This document shows positions 51,626 to 60,579 of a stretch of 64,000 bases of DNA, one piece after another; position 1 is the first letter of the stretch, and each line of letters opens with the position of its first letter. The stretch is from positions 1-64,000 of the forward strand of contig NZ_JADG01000023.1 of NCBI RefSeq assembly GCF_000518265.1. Direction: 5' to 3'. Position numbers and translations under genes: made by a program. The notes beneath the pieces were generated by a model that was not told the origin of the DNA, made no database searches, and was given only the letters and a program-made list of their open reading frames with translations. The DNA is from Actinomadura oligospora ATCC 43269 (GTDB lineage Bacteria > Actinomycetota > Actinomycetes > Streptosporangiales > Streptosporangiaceae).

Positions 51626-52576
51626 GTGGATCTGTTCCTCACGCCCGACGACCTCGCCAAGTCGCTGCGCCGGGACGTCACCGAGGGGCTCGCCGCGAGC
51701 CCCAGGACGCTGCCGCCGAAGTGGTTCTACGACGAGCGCGGCAGCGCCCTGTTCGAGGACATCACCCGGCTCGACGAGTACTACCCGACCCGCCGCGAGC
51801 GGGAGATCCTGACGGCGCGCGCCGGGGAGATCGCCTCCCTGACCGGCGCCACGACGCTGCTGGAGCTGGGCGCGGGCTCGGGCGAGAAGACCCGGCTGCT
51901 GCTCACGGCGCTCGCCGGGACGCTGGAGGGCTACGTCCCGGTGGACGTGTCCGGCGACTTCCTCGGCGACGCCGCCGCCGCGATCGCCGCCGACTACCCA
52001 GGGCTGACCGTCCGGCCCGTGGTCGCCGACTACGAGCACCACCTGAACCTGCTGCCGACCGGTGGACGCCGCCTGATCGCGTTCCTCGGCGGGACGATCG
52101 GGAACATGCCGCCCGCCGCCCGCATCGGGTTCCTCGGCGGCCTGCGCGCCACCATGGGGCCGGACGACGCGCTGCTGCTGGGCTGTGACCTGGTCAAGGA
52201 CGAGGAGCGGCTCGTCCGCGCCTACGACGACGCGGCGGGGGTGACGGCGGAGTTCAACAAGAACGTCCTGCGCGTGATCAACCGGGAGCTGGACGCCGAC
52301 TTCGACCCGGACGCGTTCGAGCATCGCGCGGTCTGGAACGCGGCGGACGAGTGGATCGAGATGCGGCTGCGGTCGGTGCACGACCAGACCGTCCGGATCG
52401 GCGCGCTCGACCTGACCTGCGCGTTCGCGAAGGACGAGGAGATGCGCACCGAGATCTCCGCCAAGTTCCGCCGCGAGCGCCTGGAGTCCGAACTCGGCGC
52501 GGCCGGGCTGCGGCTCGCCGAGTTCTGGACGGACGAGGCGGGCGATTTCTCGCTCTGCCTCGCCCGTCCGGCGTGA
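51626..52576 (+). CDS. egtD: Histidine N-alpha-methyltransferase EgtD
   Basis: A 316-residue SAM-dependent enzyme that trimethylates histidine to hercynine. Seen: PPKWFYDERGSALFEDITRL, YYPTRREREIL, LLELGAGSGEKTRLLLTAL (SAM loop) and IAFLGGTIGNMPPAARI. The GTG at 51626 has GGAG 6 bases before it and gives an N-terminus like known EgtD; a GTG at 51587 overlapping egtC lacks a binding site. egtE, the lyase, does not follow, so that step must be encoded elsewhere. Confidence 0.95.
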   Translation: MDLFLTPDDLAKSLRRDVTEGLAASPRTLPPKWFYDERGSALFEDITRLDEYYPTRREREILTARAGEIASLTGATTLLELGAGSGEKTRLLLTALAGTLEGYVPVDVSGDFLGDAAAAIAADYPGLTVRPVVADYEHHLNLLPTGGRRLIAFLGGTIGNMPPAARIGFLGGLRATMGPDDALLLGCDLVKDEERLVRAYDDAAGVTAEFNKNVLRVINRELDADFDPDAFEHRAVWNAADEWIEMRLRSVHDQTVRIGALDLTCAFAKDEEMRTEISAKFRRERLESELGAAGLRLAEFWTDEAGDFSLCLARPA

Positions 52577-52580
52577 CCTC

Positions 52581-52596
52581 CGCCGCCCGCGCGGCG
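52581..52596. terminator. Weak hairpin between egtD and the Old Yellow Enzyme gene
   Basis: CGCCGC (52581-52586) pairs with GCGGCG (52591-52596) around CCGC in the 25-bp convergent gap. Confidence 0.4.
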
Positions 52597-52601
52597 TGGG
52601 G

Positions 52602-53702
52602 TCATCCCGCGAGCGCGGCGGGGATCTCCGCGAGGGCCGGGTAGTCGGTGTAACCGGTCGCCCCGCCCGTGTACATGAGGTAGGCGTCCCGGACCGGGTT
52701 GAGCGGCGCGCCGAGGCGCAGCCGCTCGACCAGGTCCGGGTTCGCGAGGAACGGACGGCCGAGCGCGACCAGGTCGGCGCCCGCCGCCACGAGCCGCTCG
52801 GCCTTCGCCGTGACCTCCTCGGTGGTGAGCTCGCCCAGCTGCGGGTTCGCGATCAGGACGGTCGGCCACAGCTCGCGGACGGCCTGGAAGACCGGCGCGT
52901 CCGGGTCGGCGTACACGACGTGCAGGTAGGCCGGGCCGATCGCGGCGAGCTCCCGGACGAGCGCCGGGTACAGCTCGCCGGTGTCGTCCTCGCGCAGGTC
53001 GTTCGCGGTGACCCCGGGGGAGATCCGGACGCCGACGCGGTCGGCTCCGACGGCGTCCACGACGGCCCGGGTGACCTCCAGCGTGAACCGGATCCGGTTC
53101 TCGACCGGGCCTCCGTACCCGTCGGTCCGCAGGTTGGTGTTGGAGCCGAGGAACTGGTGCAGGAGGTAGCCGTTCGCCGAGTGGACCTCCACGCCGTCGA
53201 ACCCCGCGTCGATCGCGTTGCGCGCGGCGGCGGCGAAGTCCTCCACCGTGCGGCGGATGTCGTCCCCGGTCATCTCGCGGGGGACGACGGCGGGCTGCGG
53301 CCCGGACGGCGTGTGGATCGTGTCCGGCAGCGGGACGGGTGAGGGCGCGATCGGGTGCAGGCCGCTGTTGTCGGGGTGCCCGACGCGTCCGCCGTGCTGG
53401 ATCTGCAGGAACATCCGTCCGCCCTCGTCCCGGACGGCCCCGGTCACGCCGCGCCAGCCGGTCACGTGCGCCGGGCCGTGGATCGCCGGGATGTTCGGGT
53501 AGGTCAGCCCGACCGCGTTCGGCGTGGCGGCCTCGGCGACGATCAGCCCGGCGGTCGCGCGCTGCCGGTAGTAGGACTCCATCAGCGCGCCGGGCACGCC
53601 GTCGGCGTCCGCGCGGTTGCGCGTCATCGGGGCCATGACCAGCCGGTTCCGCAGGCTGGTGCGGCCGACGCGGGCGGGGGAGAGCAGGGTGTCGTTCAGC
53701 AT
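52602..53702 (-). CDS. Old Yellow Enzyme family alkene reductase
   Basis: A 366-residue FMN-dependent ene-reductase. Seen: RLVMAPMTRNRADADGVPG near residue 20, QIQHGGRVGHPDNSG, the catalytic pair in EVHSANGYLLHQFLGS (His and Asn), and NLRTDGYGGPVENRIRFTLE with the proton-donor region. It reduces activated C=C bonds of enones or nitro-olefins with NAD(P)H. The gene follows the MFS gene in the same direction, with 30 bp between them, so they probably form an operon under the SARP regulator. Confidence 0.93.
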   Translation of the reverse strand: MLNDTLLSPARVGRTSLRNRLVMAPMTRNRADADGVPGALMESYYRQRATAGLIVAEAATPNAVGLTYPNIPAIHGPAHVTGWRGVTGAVRDEGGRMFLQIQHGGRVGHPDNSGLHPIAPSPVPLPDTIHTPSGPQPAVVPREMTGDDIRRTVEDFAAAARNAIDAGFDGVEVHSANGYLLHQFLGSNTNLRTDGYGGPVENRIRFTLEVTRAVVDAVGADRVGVRISPGVTANDLREDDTGELYPALVRELAAIGPAYLHVVYADPDAPVFQAVRELWPTVLIANPQLGELTTEEVTAKAERLVAAGADLVALGRPFLANPDLVERLRLGAPLNPVRDAYLMYTGGATGYTDYPALAEIPAALAG

Positions 53703-53732
53703 GGCCTTGATGCCTTTCGTTGATGTTCCGTG

Positions 53733-54944
53733 TCAGCGGGTGGGGAAGGCGTCCCGGCGGGCGATGACGACCACCGCGAGCACCGGGACGAGCAGGACGA
53801 GGGCGGTCCAGGGCAGCGCGGCCGCGCCGAACCGGTCGAGCAGGACGCCGCCCGCGACGCCGCCGCCCGCCATGGCCACGTTCCAGAGGGTGACCAGCAG
53901 CGCCTGGGCGGCGTCGGCCGCGCCGTCCCCGGCCTTGCCGCCAGCGGTCCCGGCGGCGGTCTGGAGCAGCGTCGGCGCGCCGCCCCAGCCGAGGCCCCAC
54001 AGGGCCGCCGCGACGTAGACCAGGACGGCCGAGCCGGACAGCAGCGCGAGGACGGCGGCGGCCACGGCCACCAGCAGCACGCTCGCGATCGACAGCAGCC
54101 GCAGGTGCCGGTGGATCCGGGCCCCGACGACCGCGATGCTCAGCAGGGACGCGCCGCCGAACACCAGCAGCACCGCGTCGGTCGAGCCGCCCATGCCCAG
54201 GCGGTCCAGGAAGGCGGAGACGTAGGCGTACAGGACGGTGTGCGCGAGGACGTAGACCAGCGTGACGGCCAGGACCGGCGCGACGCCCGGGACGCGCAGC
54301 ACCCGCTGCCCCGGCTCCCCGGATCCGCGCCGCCGTCCCGGGGCGTCCGGCACGGACGCGGCGATCCAGCCGACCAGGACGACCGTGAGCGCGGTCATCG
54401 TCCAGAACGCCGTCCGCCAGCCGAGCGCCGAGCCGAGGAACGTGCCCGCGGGGACGCCCAGGGACAGCGCGACCGGGATCCCGGCCATCGCGACGGCGAT
54501 CGCGCGGCCCTCCTGCCCGGGCGGCGCGAGCCGGCGCGCGTACCCGGCGAGCAGCGCCCAGGCCAGGCCCGCCGCGATCCCGGCCGCGAACCGGGCGACC
54601 ATCGTCAGCGTGTAGTCGGACGAGACCGCCGTGACGCCGTTCGCGACGGCGAACCCGGCGACGGTCGTGAGCAGCAGCCGCTTGCGCCGCCAGGCCGCCG
54701 TGGCGGCGGTGAGGGGCGCGGCGGTCAGGGCCGTCCCGAGCGCGTAGATCGTCACGGTCTGCCCGGCGGCGGACTCGCCGACGCCGAGTCCCGCGCCCAT
54801 CGCGGGCAGCAGCCCGGCGGGCAGCGTCTCGGTCAGGCTGGTGATGAAGACCGCCGTGGCCAGGGCCAGCAGGGGTGACATCGGCAGCCGCCGCGCGGCG
54901 GGCGCCAGTTCGGTGAGCGGTGCGCTCGTCTGTGTGTTGACCAT
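53733..54944 (-). CDS. MFS transporter, DHA1 family
   Basis: A 403-residue 12-helix exporter. Seen: LLALATAVFITSLTETLPAG as helix 1, AAWRRKRLLLTTVAGFAVAN (motif A region) and SLGVPAGTFLGSALGWRTAF (motif C), like chloramphenicol/arabinose-efflux permeases. The ATG follows AGGAGG. It is divergent from the SARP gene by 95 bp and upstream of the ene-reductase; export of a toxic electrophile or its reduced form is a possible joint role. Confidence 0.9.
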   Translation of the reverse strand: MVNTQTSAPLTELAPAARRLPMSPLLALATAVFITSLTETLPAGLLPAMGAGLGVGESAAGQTVTIYALGTALTAAPLTAATAAWRRKRLLLTTVAGFAVANGVTAVSSDYTLTMVARFAAGIAAGLAWALLAGYARRLAPPGQEGRAIAVAMAGIPVALSLGVPAGTFLGSALGWRTAFWTMTALTVVLVGWIAASVPDAPGRRRGSGEPGQRVLRVPGVAPVLAVTLVYVLAHTVLYAYVSAFLDRLGMGGSTDAVLLVFGGASLLSIAVVGARIHRHLRLLSIASVLLVAVAAAVLALLSGSAVLVYVAAALWGLGWGGAPTLLQTAAGTAGGKAGDGAADAAQALLVTLWNVAMAGGGVAGGVLLDRFGAAALPWTALVLLVPVLAVVVIARRDAFPTR

Positions 54945-54998
54945 GTCGTCGCCTCCTCAGGTGGACGTGACGACAGTGCCCGGGGCGACTTCGGGAGC

Positions 54999-55016
54999 GC
55001 TGACGGACGGCTGATG
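54999..55016. promoter_or_regulatory. Candidate SARP heptamer repeats
   Basis: GCTGACG (54999-55005) and GCTGATG (55010-55016) are direct repeats 11 bp apart, the spacing bound by SARP proteins. They lie in the promoter shared by the SARP and MFS genes, 24 bp before the SARP GTG. Confidence 0.4.
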
Positions 55017-55039
55017 GCCGATCCGAATAGGGTGCTGAG

Positions 55040-58000
55040 GTGCAGTTTGGGGTGCTTGGTCCGGTAGCGGTGTGGGACGACGCGGGGACGCCCGTCGCGA
55101 TCCCGGAGGCGAAGGTGCGGGCGCTGCTCGCCGACCTGCTCGTCCGGCCGGGCACGGCGGTCTCCGCCGACCGGCTGATCGACGATCTCTGGGGCGACCG
55201 TCCGCCCGGGAACCCCGCCAACGCCCTCCAGGCGAAGGTGTCGATGCTGCGGCGCGTGCTGGGGCGGGAACGGGTCGTCCGCGAGGCGGCCGGATACCGG
55301 CTGAACCTGGATTCCGCTTCTGTGGACTCCGAGCGCTTCACCTCCCTCGCCGAACGCGCGCGCACGATGGACGACCCACGCGAACGGGCGGCCGTCCTCT
55401 CCGAAGCCCTCGGCCTGTGGCGCGGCCCGGCGTTCGCCGACGTCGCGGACGAGGAGTTCGCGCGGACGGCCGCCGACCGCCTCGACGATCAGCGGCTCGA
55501 CGTCCTGGAGGAGCACGCCGAGGCGCGCCTTGCCGCCGGAGAACACCTCCTCCTCGCCGGGGAACTGGCCGACCTGGTGACGCGGCATCCGCTGCGGGAG
55601 CGCCTGCGGGCCGTCCACGCGAAGGCCCTGTACCTGGCCGGACGCCAAGGCGAGGCCCTCGCGTCCCTCACCGGCCTGCGCGAACTCCTCGCGGACGAGC
55701 TGGGCGTCGACCCCGGCCCCGACGTGACGGCCCTGCAAGAGGCGATCCTGAAGCAGGACCCGTCCCTCGCGCCCACCCCGTACCGGACCCCCGCCGCGAC
55801 GAACCTGCCCGGCCACCTCACCGGCCTCGTCGGACGCGACGAGTGCCTCGCCGACGTCGTCCGCCTCCTCGACACGACGCGCCTGGTCACGCTGGTCGGG
55901 CCGGGCGGAGTCGGCAAGACGCGCCTGGCCGTCGAGTCCGCCCGCGGCGCGGCGCAGCCCGACGGCACCTGGCTGATCGAGCTGACCGCGCAGCAGGGCG
56001 GTGTCGCCGACCTGGCGCAGCACATCGCGGCCGTCCTCGGCGTCCGGGACGAGCTCCCGGGCACGGCGGGCGCGTGGGGAGCCGCCGCCGACCCCGCCGG
56101 ACGGCTCGCCGCCGCGCTGCGCGACCGGCGCGTCCTGCTCGTCCTGGACAACTGCGAGCACGTGGTCGAGGACGCCGCCGGCCTCGTCGCGTCCCTGCTG
56201 GCCGCCGCGCCCGGCCTGCGCGTCCTCGCGACCAGCCGGGAACCCCTGGCCGTGGACGGCGAGACCGTCTACCAGGTCGAACCGCTCGCCGAGGACGACG
56301 CCGTCCGGCTGTTCGCCGAGCGCGCCGCCGCGTCCGCGCCGGGCTTCTCGCTCGACCGGGACCGCGCCGCCGTCGCCGAGATCTGCCGCCGCCTGGACGG
56401 CATCCCGCTCGCGCTCGAACTCGCCGCGACCCGTGTCCGCGCCCTCGGCGCCCGCGAGCTGGCGGCCCGCCTCGGCGACCGGTTCCGCGTCGTGGCGGCC
56501 GAGCGGCGCGGCGTGCCCGCCCGGCAGCGCACCCTCCGCGCCGTGATCGACTGGAGCTGGGAGCTGCTCACCCCGTCCGAGCGGATCGTGCTGAGCCGCC
56601 TCGCCGTGCACCGCGACGGCTGCGACCCGGCCGCCGCCGAGGCGGTCTGCGCGGGCGGCGGCGTCCACCCGGACGAGGTGCTCGGCCTGGTCACCCGCCT
56701 GGTGGACCGCTCGCTCGTCGTCATGGCCGAAGGCCCGGACGGCCCGCGCTACCGGCTCCTGGAGTCGGTCGCCGCGTACGCGCTCGAGCGCCTGGACGAG
56801 GCCGAGGAACTCGCCGCCACCCGCGACCGGCACCTCCGCCACTACCTCGCCCTCGCCGAGACCGCCGAGCCCCTCCTGCGCGGCCCCGGCCAGCGCGCGT
56901 GGCTGGCCCGCCTCGACGCCGACGCCGCCAACCTCCGCGCCGCGCTGGACGGTGCGTCCCCTGACGACGCCCGCCGCCTGGCGACCGCGCTGACCTGGTG
57001 GTGGCTGCTGCGCGGCCGGTTCCACGAGGCCCGCGGCGTCCTGGCCGAGCACGAGCCCGGCGGCCTGCTGCACACAGCGTTCGCCCTGCTCACCGGCGAC
57101 CACACGGCGTGCGCTCCGCTCACCGGCGACACGATCGCCGCTCGACCGCACGGTTCCGGACGCGCCGTCTGGCTCTACGCGTACGGCCTGTTCCACGCCG
57201 GACGCCCTGACGCGAGCCGCGAGGTCAACGCGCGTGCGCAGGAGCTGTTCACCGAGACCGGCGACCGCTGGGGGACCGCCGCCGCCCTGGCCCTGCGCGC
57301 CATCCACGCGATGAACGCGGGCGCCCTCGGCGAGATCGCCGAGGCCGGAGGACGCGCCGCCGCGCTGTTCCGCGACCTCGGCGACCGCTGGGGCGAGCTC
57401 CAGACCGTCCTGCCGCTGGCGACGCTGGCCGAGGTCCGCGGCGACTACGACGAGGCCGGACGGCTCCAGAACGAGGGCCTCGGCATCGCCGCCGACCTGG
57501 GGCTGCGCGCCGAGGTGTCCGAGCGGCTGTCCGGGCTCGGCCGCCTGGCGCTGCTCGCGCGCGACTGGGGCCGCGCCCACGACCTGCACGAACGCTCACG
57601 CCGTCTGGCCGTCCAGCAGGGTTACCGGTACAGCGAGGTGTACGCGCTGATGGGCCTCGCGCTCGGCGCGCGCCGCTCCGGCGACCTCGACGACGCCGAG
57701 GCGCGCCTGCTGGACCTGCGGGCCGGGTACGAGTCGTCCCCGCTCGGCGAGCACCTGATGGCCGCTGAACTGGGCTTCGTCGCCGAGCTGCGCGGTGACG
57801 CCGACGTGGCTCTCGCGCACCAGCGCGAAGGGCTCGCGATAGCCGTCGACCTGGCCGAACCCCGCTCGCTCGCGCTCTCCCTGGAGGGCATGGCGGGCGC
57901 GTTCGCCGTGGCGGGCGACGCGCGCCGGGCGGCGCTGCTGCTCGGCGCGGCCGACGCGGCGCGGCGCGGCGTCGGGGCTCCGCTGCCGTCCGCCGAACGC

Positions 58001-58213
58001 GCCGACGTCGACCGGATCACCGCGTCCGCCGCGTCCGCGCTGGGGGAGGACGCGTTCGCCGAGGCGTTCGCCGAGGGCGCGCGCCTCACCCCGGGCGAGG
58101 CGGTCAGCCGCTGCTCGCCGGATGCGCCAGGCCGACCCTCGCCAGGTCCTGGGCCAGCCGCGTCGCCAGGTAGCGATGGCCGTCCGGCGTCGGGTGGGTC
58201 CGGTCCGGCTTGA
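55040..58213 (+). CDS. SARP-family regulator with NB-ARC and TPR domains (AfsR-like)
   Basis: A 1057-residue transcription factor. Seen: an N-terminal winged-helix DNA-binding domain (MQFGVLGPVAVWDDAGTPVA), a bacterial transcriptional-activation domain (about 95-245) ending RELLADELGVDPGPDVTALQ, an NB-ARC ATPase with P-loop VTLVGPGGVGKTRLAVESAR near 290 and DNCEHVVEDAAGLV, and C-terminal TPR-like helices (about 640-1000). The last 37 residues overlap the next gene on the other strand and are Pro/Gly/Ser-rich. It likely controls the divergent MFS/ene-reductase pair. Confidence 0.92.
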   Translation: MQFGVLGPVAVWDDAGTPVAIPEAKVRALLADLLVRPGTAVSADRLIDDLWGDRPPGNPANALQAKVSMLRRVLGRERVVREAAGYRLNLDSASVDSERFTSLAERARTMDDPRERAAVLSEALGLWRGPAFADVADEEFARTAADRLDDQRLDVLEEHAEARLAAGEHLLLAGELADLVTRHPLRERLRAVHAKALYLAGRQGEALASLTGLRELLADELGVDPGPDVTALQEAILKQDPSLAPTPYRTPAATNLPGHLTGLVGRDECLADVVRLLDTTRLVTLVGPGGVGKTRLAVESARGAAQPDGTWLIELTAQQGGVADLAQHIAAVLGVRDELPGTAGAWGAAADPAGRLAAALRDRRVLLVLDNCEHVVEDAAGLVASLLAAAPGLRVLATSREPLAVDGETVYQVEPLAEDDAVRLFAERAAASAPGFSLDRDRAAVAEICRRLDGIPLALELAATRVRALGARELAARLGDRFRVVAAERRGVPARQRTLRAVIDWSWELLTPSERIVLSRLAVHRDGCDPAAAEAVCAGGGVHPDEVLGLVTRLVDRSLVVMAEGPDGPRYRLLESVAAYALERLDEAEELAATRDRHLRHYLALAETAEPLLRGPGQRAWLARLDADAANLRAALDGASPDDARRLATALTWWWLLRGRFHEARGVLAEHEPGGLLHTAFALLTGDHTACAPLTGDTIAARPHGSGRAVWLYAYGLFHAGRPDASREVNARAQELFTETGDRWGTAAALALRAIHAMNAGALGEIAEAGGRAAALFRDLGDRWGELQTVLPLATLAEVRGDYDEAGRLQNEGLGIAADLGLRAEVSERLSGLGRLALLARDWGRAHDLHERSRRLAVQQGYRYSEVYALMGLALGARRSGDLDDAEARLLDLRAGYESSPLGEHLMAAELGFVAELRGDADVALAHQREGLAIAVDLAEPRSLALSLEGMAGAFAVAGDARRAALLLGAADAARRGVGAPLPSAERADVDRITASAASALGEDAFAEAFAEGARLTPGEAVSRCSPDAPGRPSPGPGPAASPGSDGRPASGGSGPA

Positions 58214-58850
58214 TGAACCGGGGCGCGTTCCCGGTGTCCCGCTCCCGGTCCCCGGTGATCCACTTCTCCGCGAGGGGATCGACGAACGGGATCTTCAGCT
58301 GCCCCGCGACCGTCCGCAGGCCGTCCCGCACCGCCAGGGCCCCGGCGGACGGATGGTCGCTGCCCCACAACGGCCCGATCAGGATGATCCGGGTGCGCGG
58401 CCAGCGCGCCTTGGCCGTCTGGAGCAGCACGCGCGCCGCGTCCGAGACGTGCGCGGCCGGGAACTTGGCGTCGTTGTGCCCGCCGGACACGACGAGCATC
58501 GCGGGCGCGGGACGCCAGCCGAGCTGGTCCTCGAACAGCTTGCTGAACGTGCTGTGCTTCGAACCCGGGTTGACGAACCCGGTCCCGGACCGTCCGCCGA
58601 CGACGACCTGCCAGCCCAGCAGGCGCGCGGTGGCGGCGGCATAAGTCGTCTCGGGCTGCGTGCCCTTCTCACCGACCGTGTAGGAGTCGCCCAGGAACAT
58701 CACCACAGGCGCTTCCGTGGCGACCCGGTCGGCCGTCTTGGGCGGTTTCGCCTTCGTCGGCTCGTGCGCGCGCGAAGCGCAGCCCGCCAGGACGAGCGGA
58801 ACGCAGATCAGCAGGGACGCCGCGCTACGGCGGACGCGGCGAGACGCCAT
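58104..58850 (-). CDS. SGNH-hydrolase lipoprotein
   Basis: A 248-residue exported esterase-like protein. Seen: signal peptide RRSAASLLICVPLVLAGC with lipobox LAGC (about 11-24), block I VMFLGDSYTVGEKG with the nucleophile serine, block III VVSGGHNDAKF, and block V DRTHPTPDGH with Asp-His. The ATG at 58850 is preferred as it begins the signal peptide directly. The 3' end overlaps the SARP gene by 110 bp, antisense. It would be lipid-anchored outside the membrane; the substrate is unknown. Confidence 0.88.
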   Translation of the reverse strand: MASRRVRRSAASLLICVPLVLAGCASRAHEPTKAKPPKTADRVATEAPVVMFLGDSYTVGEKGTQPETTYAAATARLLGWQVVVGGRSGTGFVNPGSKHSTFSKLFEDQLGWRPAPAMLVVSGGHNDAKFPAAHVSDAARVLLQTAKARWPRTRIILIGPLWGSDHPSAGALAVRDGLRTVAGQLKIPFVDPLAEKWITGDRERDTGNAPRFIKPDRTHPTPDGHRYLATRLAQDLARVGLAHPASSG

Positions 58851-58977
58851 CGACAAACCACCATTGTTCGGGACATTCTCGCGCATCCTAGCGATCGAAA
58901 CCCCCTCAGAGTGTCGTTTCCCGCCGCTATGATCAGCGGCCCTTCAGCCCAGGACCAGCCTCCCGAACGGAGCCCCG

Positions 58978-59973
58978 ATGACCACCGCCGAGCCCCCGGC
59001 CGGAACGCCGACGGACACGCCGGTCGAAACCCCGACGAACCCCCCGGCGGACGTCCCGGCGGACGCCCAGTCCGCAGAGCCCTCCGAAACGCCGTCCTGC
59101 TACCGGCACCCGAAGCGCGAGACCTACGTCCGCTGCGTCCGGTGCGACCGCTACGCCTGCCCCGACTGCCTCCGGGACGCGGCGGTCGGCCAGCAGTGCG
59201 TGGAGTGCGTCAAGGAGGGCAACCGGAGCATCCGCCAGGCCCGGTCGGTGTTCGGCGGGCGCGTGGGCGGCACCCCCTGGGTCAGCTACACGATCATCGC
59301 CCTGTGCGTGCTCGGCTACCTCCTGGAGCTCGCCGCCCCCGGCATCGTGGACCGCCTCGACGCGCTCGGCACCGGCCTGCGCTCCCCGGGCGGGCGCTAC
59401 TACGTCGACGGCGGCATGGTCCCCCAGGGCTGGACGCAGATCGGCATCGCGCACGGCGAGTGGTACCGCCTGCTCACCTACGCCTTCCTGCACCAGCCGC
59501 CCGGCAGCGGCTTCGGCGTCCTGCACATCGCCCTGAACATGTGGTGGGTGTGGACGCTCGGCAGGCAGACCGAGGAGATGCTCGGCTGGGCCCGCTACGC
59601 CGCCCTCTACCTGCTGTCCGCGCTCGGCGGCTCGGTCCTGGTCTTCCTGGTCGCGCCCACGACCGGCTCGCTCGGCGCGTCCGGCGCGGTGTTCGGCCTC
59701 GCCGCGTCCTACTGGGTGTTCAGCCGCCGCCTCGGCTACGACATGCGCGCCGCCAACCAGCAGACGGTCTACGTGCTGATCTGGCTGGTGATCTCCGCCG
59801 GGTTCACCTCCTGGCAGGGCCACCTCGGCGGCTTCCTCGCGGGCGGCGCGGTCGCCCTGGCCTTCGCCTACGCGCCGAAGGCCCGCCGCGCCGTGATCCA
59901 GGCCGCCGCCGGGCTCACCGTCCTCGCCCTGCTCCTGGCCCTCGTGGTGGTCAAGACATCGACGCTCACCTGA
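58978..59973 (+). CDS. Rhomboid intramembrane serine protease
   Basis: A 331-residue protein. An N-terminal Pro/Thr-rich stretch (1-40) is followed by a zinc-binding B-box-like part with CVRCDRYACPDCLRDAAVGQ and CVEC (about 55-80), then six or more membrane helices. Seen: WYRLLTYAFLHQPPGSGFGV, HIALNMWWVWTLG, the nucleophile in GSLGASGAVFGLAASYWV and the catalytic His in SWQGHLGGFLAGG. The combination of zinc ribbon and rhomboid is common in actinomycetes. It would cleave membrane proteins; targets are unknown. It is divergent from the lipoprotein gene. Confidence 0.93.
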   Translation: MTTAEPPAGTPTDTPVETPTNPPADVPADAQSAEPSETPSCYRHPKRETYVRCVRCDRYACPDCLRDAAVGQQCVECVKEGNRSIRQARSVFGGRVGGTPWVSYTIIALCVLGYLLELAAPGIVDRLDALGTGLRSPGGRYYVDGGMVPQGWTQIGIAHGEWYRLLTYAFLHQPPGSGFGVLHIALNMWWVWTLGRQTEEMLGWARYAALYLLSALGGSVLVFLVAPTTGSLGASGAVFGLAASYWVFSRRLGYDMRAANQQTVYVLIWLVISAGFTSWQGHLGGFLAGGAVALAFAYAPKARRAVIQAAAGLTVLALLLALVVVKTSTLT

Positions 59974-59980
59974 CCGCCGC

Positions 59981-60012
59981 GCGGTGTGGAGGGCCGTCGT
60001 CCTCCACACCGC
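59981..60012. terminator. Bidirectional terminator
   Basis: GCGGTGTGGAGG (59981-59992) and CCTCCACACCGC (60001-60012) form a perfect 12-bp stem with an 8-base loop, between convergent rhomboid and cysteine dioxygenase genes. Confidence 0.8.
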
Positions 60013-60036
60013 GAGCCGGTCGGCGGCGGGACCGGC

Positions 60037-60579
60037 TCAGGCGTCCAGCGGACGCAGCTCGTCCGCGTAGCTGACCGAGACGCGGCGCATCACGCCGTCG
60101 TCGCTGATCGAGTACTGGCCGAGCCGCCACAGCGGAGGCGAGTACGCGTGGATCGACACGCTCGACGTCGCCGACCCCACCAGCCGGTGGATGTGCTCGG
60201 GCCCGAACGAGAACGACGTGCCCTCGCCCACGCGCACGCGCACGTGCTCACCGCCGATGCGCGGGTTGCACTCCTCCAGCTCGCCCGCCACCACGTGGAC
60301 GGCCCCGGACGACACGTCGTGGTCGTGCCAGCCGGTGTCGTTCTCCGGCGTCCAGCACAGCAGCCACACGTCCACGTACTCGTCGCGGTAGAGGGACGCG
60401 TAGTGGCGCTCGTCGGCGGAGAAGGCGACGTGCTTCCGCCATACTTCGGGCCGCCCGGCCAGGTCGTCCACAAGGCCGCGCAGTTCACGCTTGTCCAGGG
60501 CGCGCGCGGGCAGCTCGGGCAGCTCAGGCAGTTCAGGCGAACAAGAATCGCCCTCGGCAAGAACGGCGTCAGACGACAT
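60037..60579 (-). CDS. Cysteine dioxygenase type I
   Basis: A 180-residue cupin enzyme that oxidises cysteine to cysteine sulfinate with O2. Seen: the iron ligands H85 and H87 in GWHDHDVSSGAVHVV and H131 in GPEHIHRLVG, the three-His site of the family. A short ELPELPELP run (9-bp repeats) lies near the N-terminus. The ATG at 60579 lies within the end of the amidohydrolase gene (11-bp overlap), so the two are co-translated. It is probably under the LacI regulator. Confidence 0.92.
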   Translation of the reverse strand: MSSDAVLAEGDSCSPELPELPELPARALDKRELRGLVDDLAGRPEVWRKHVAFSADERHYASLYRDEYVDVWLLCWTPENDTGWHDHDVSSGAVHVVAGELEECNPRIGGEHVRVRVGEGTSFSFGPEHIHRLVGSATSSVSIHAYSPPLWRLGQYSISDDGVMRRVSVSYADELRPLDA

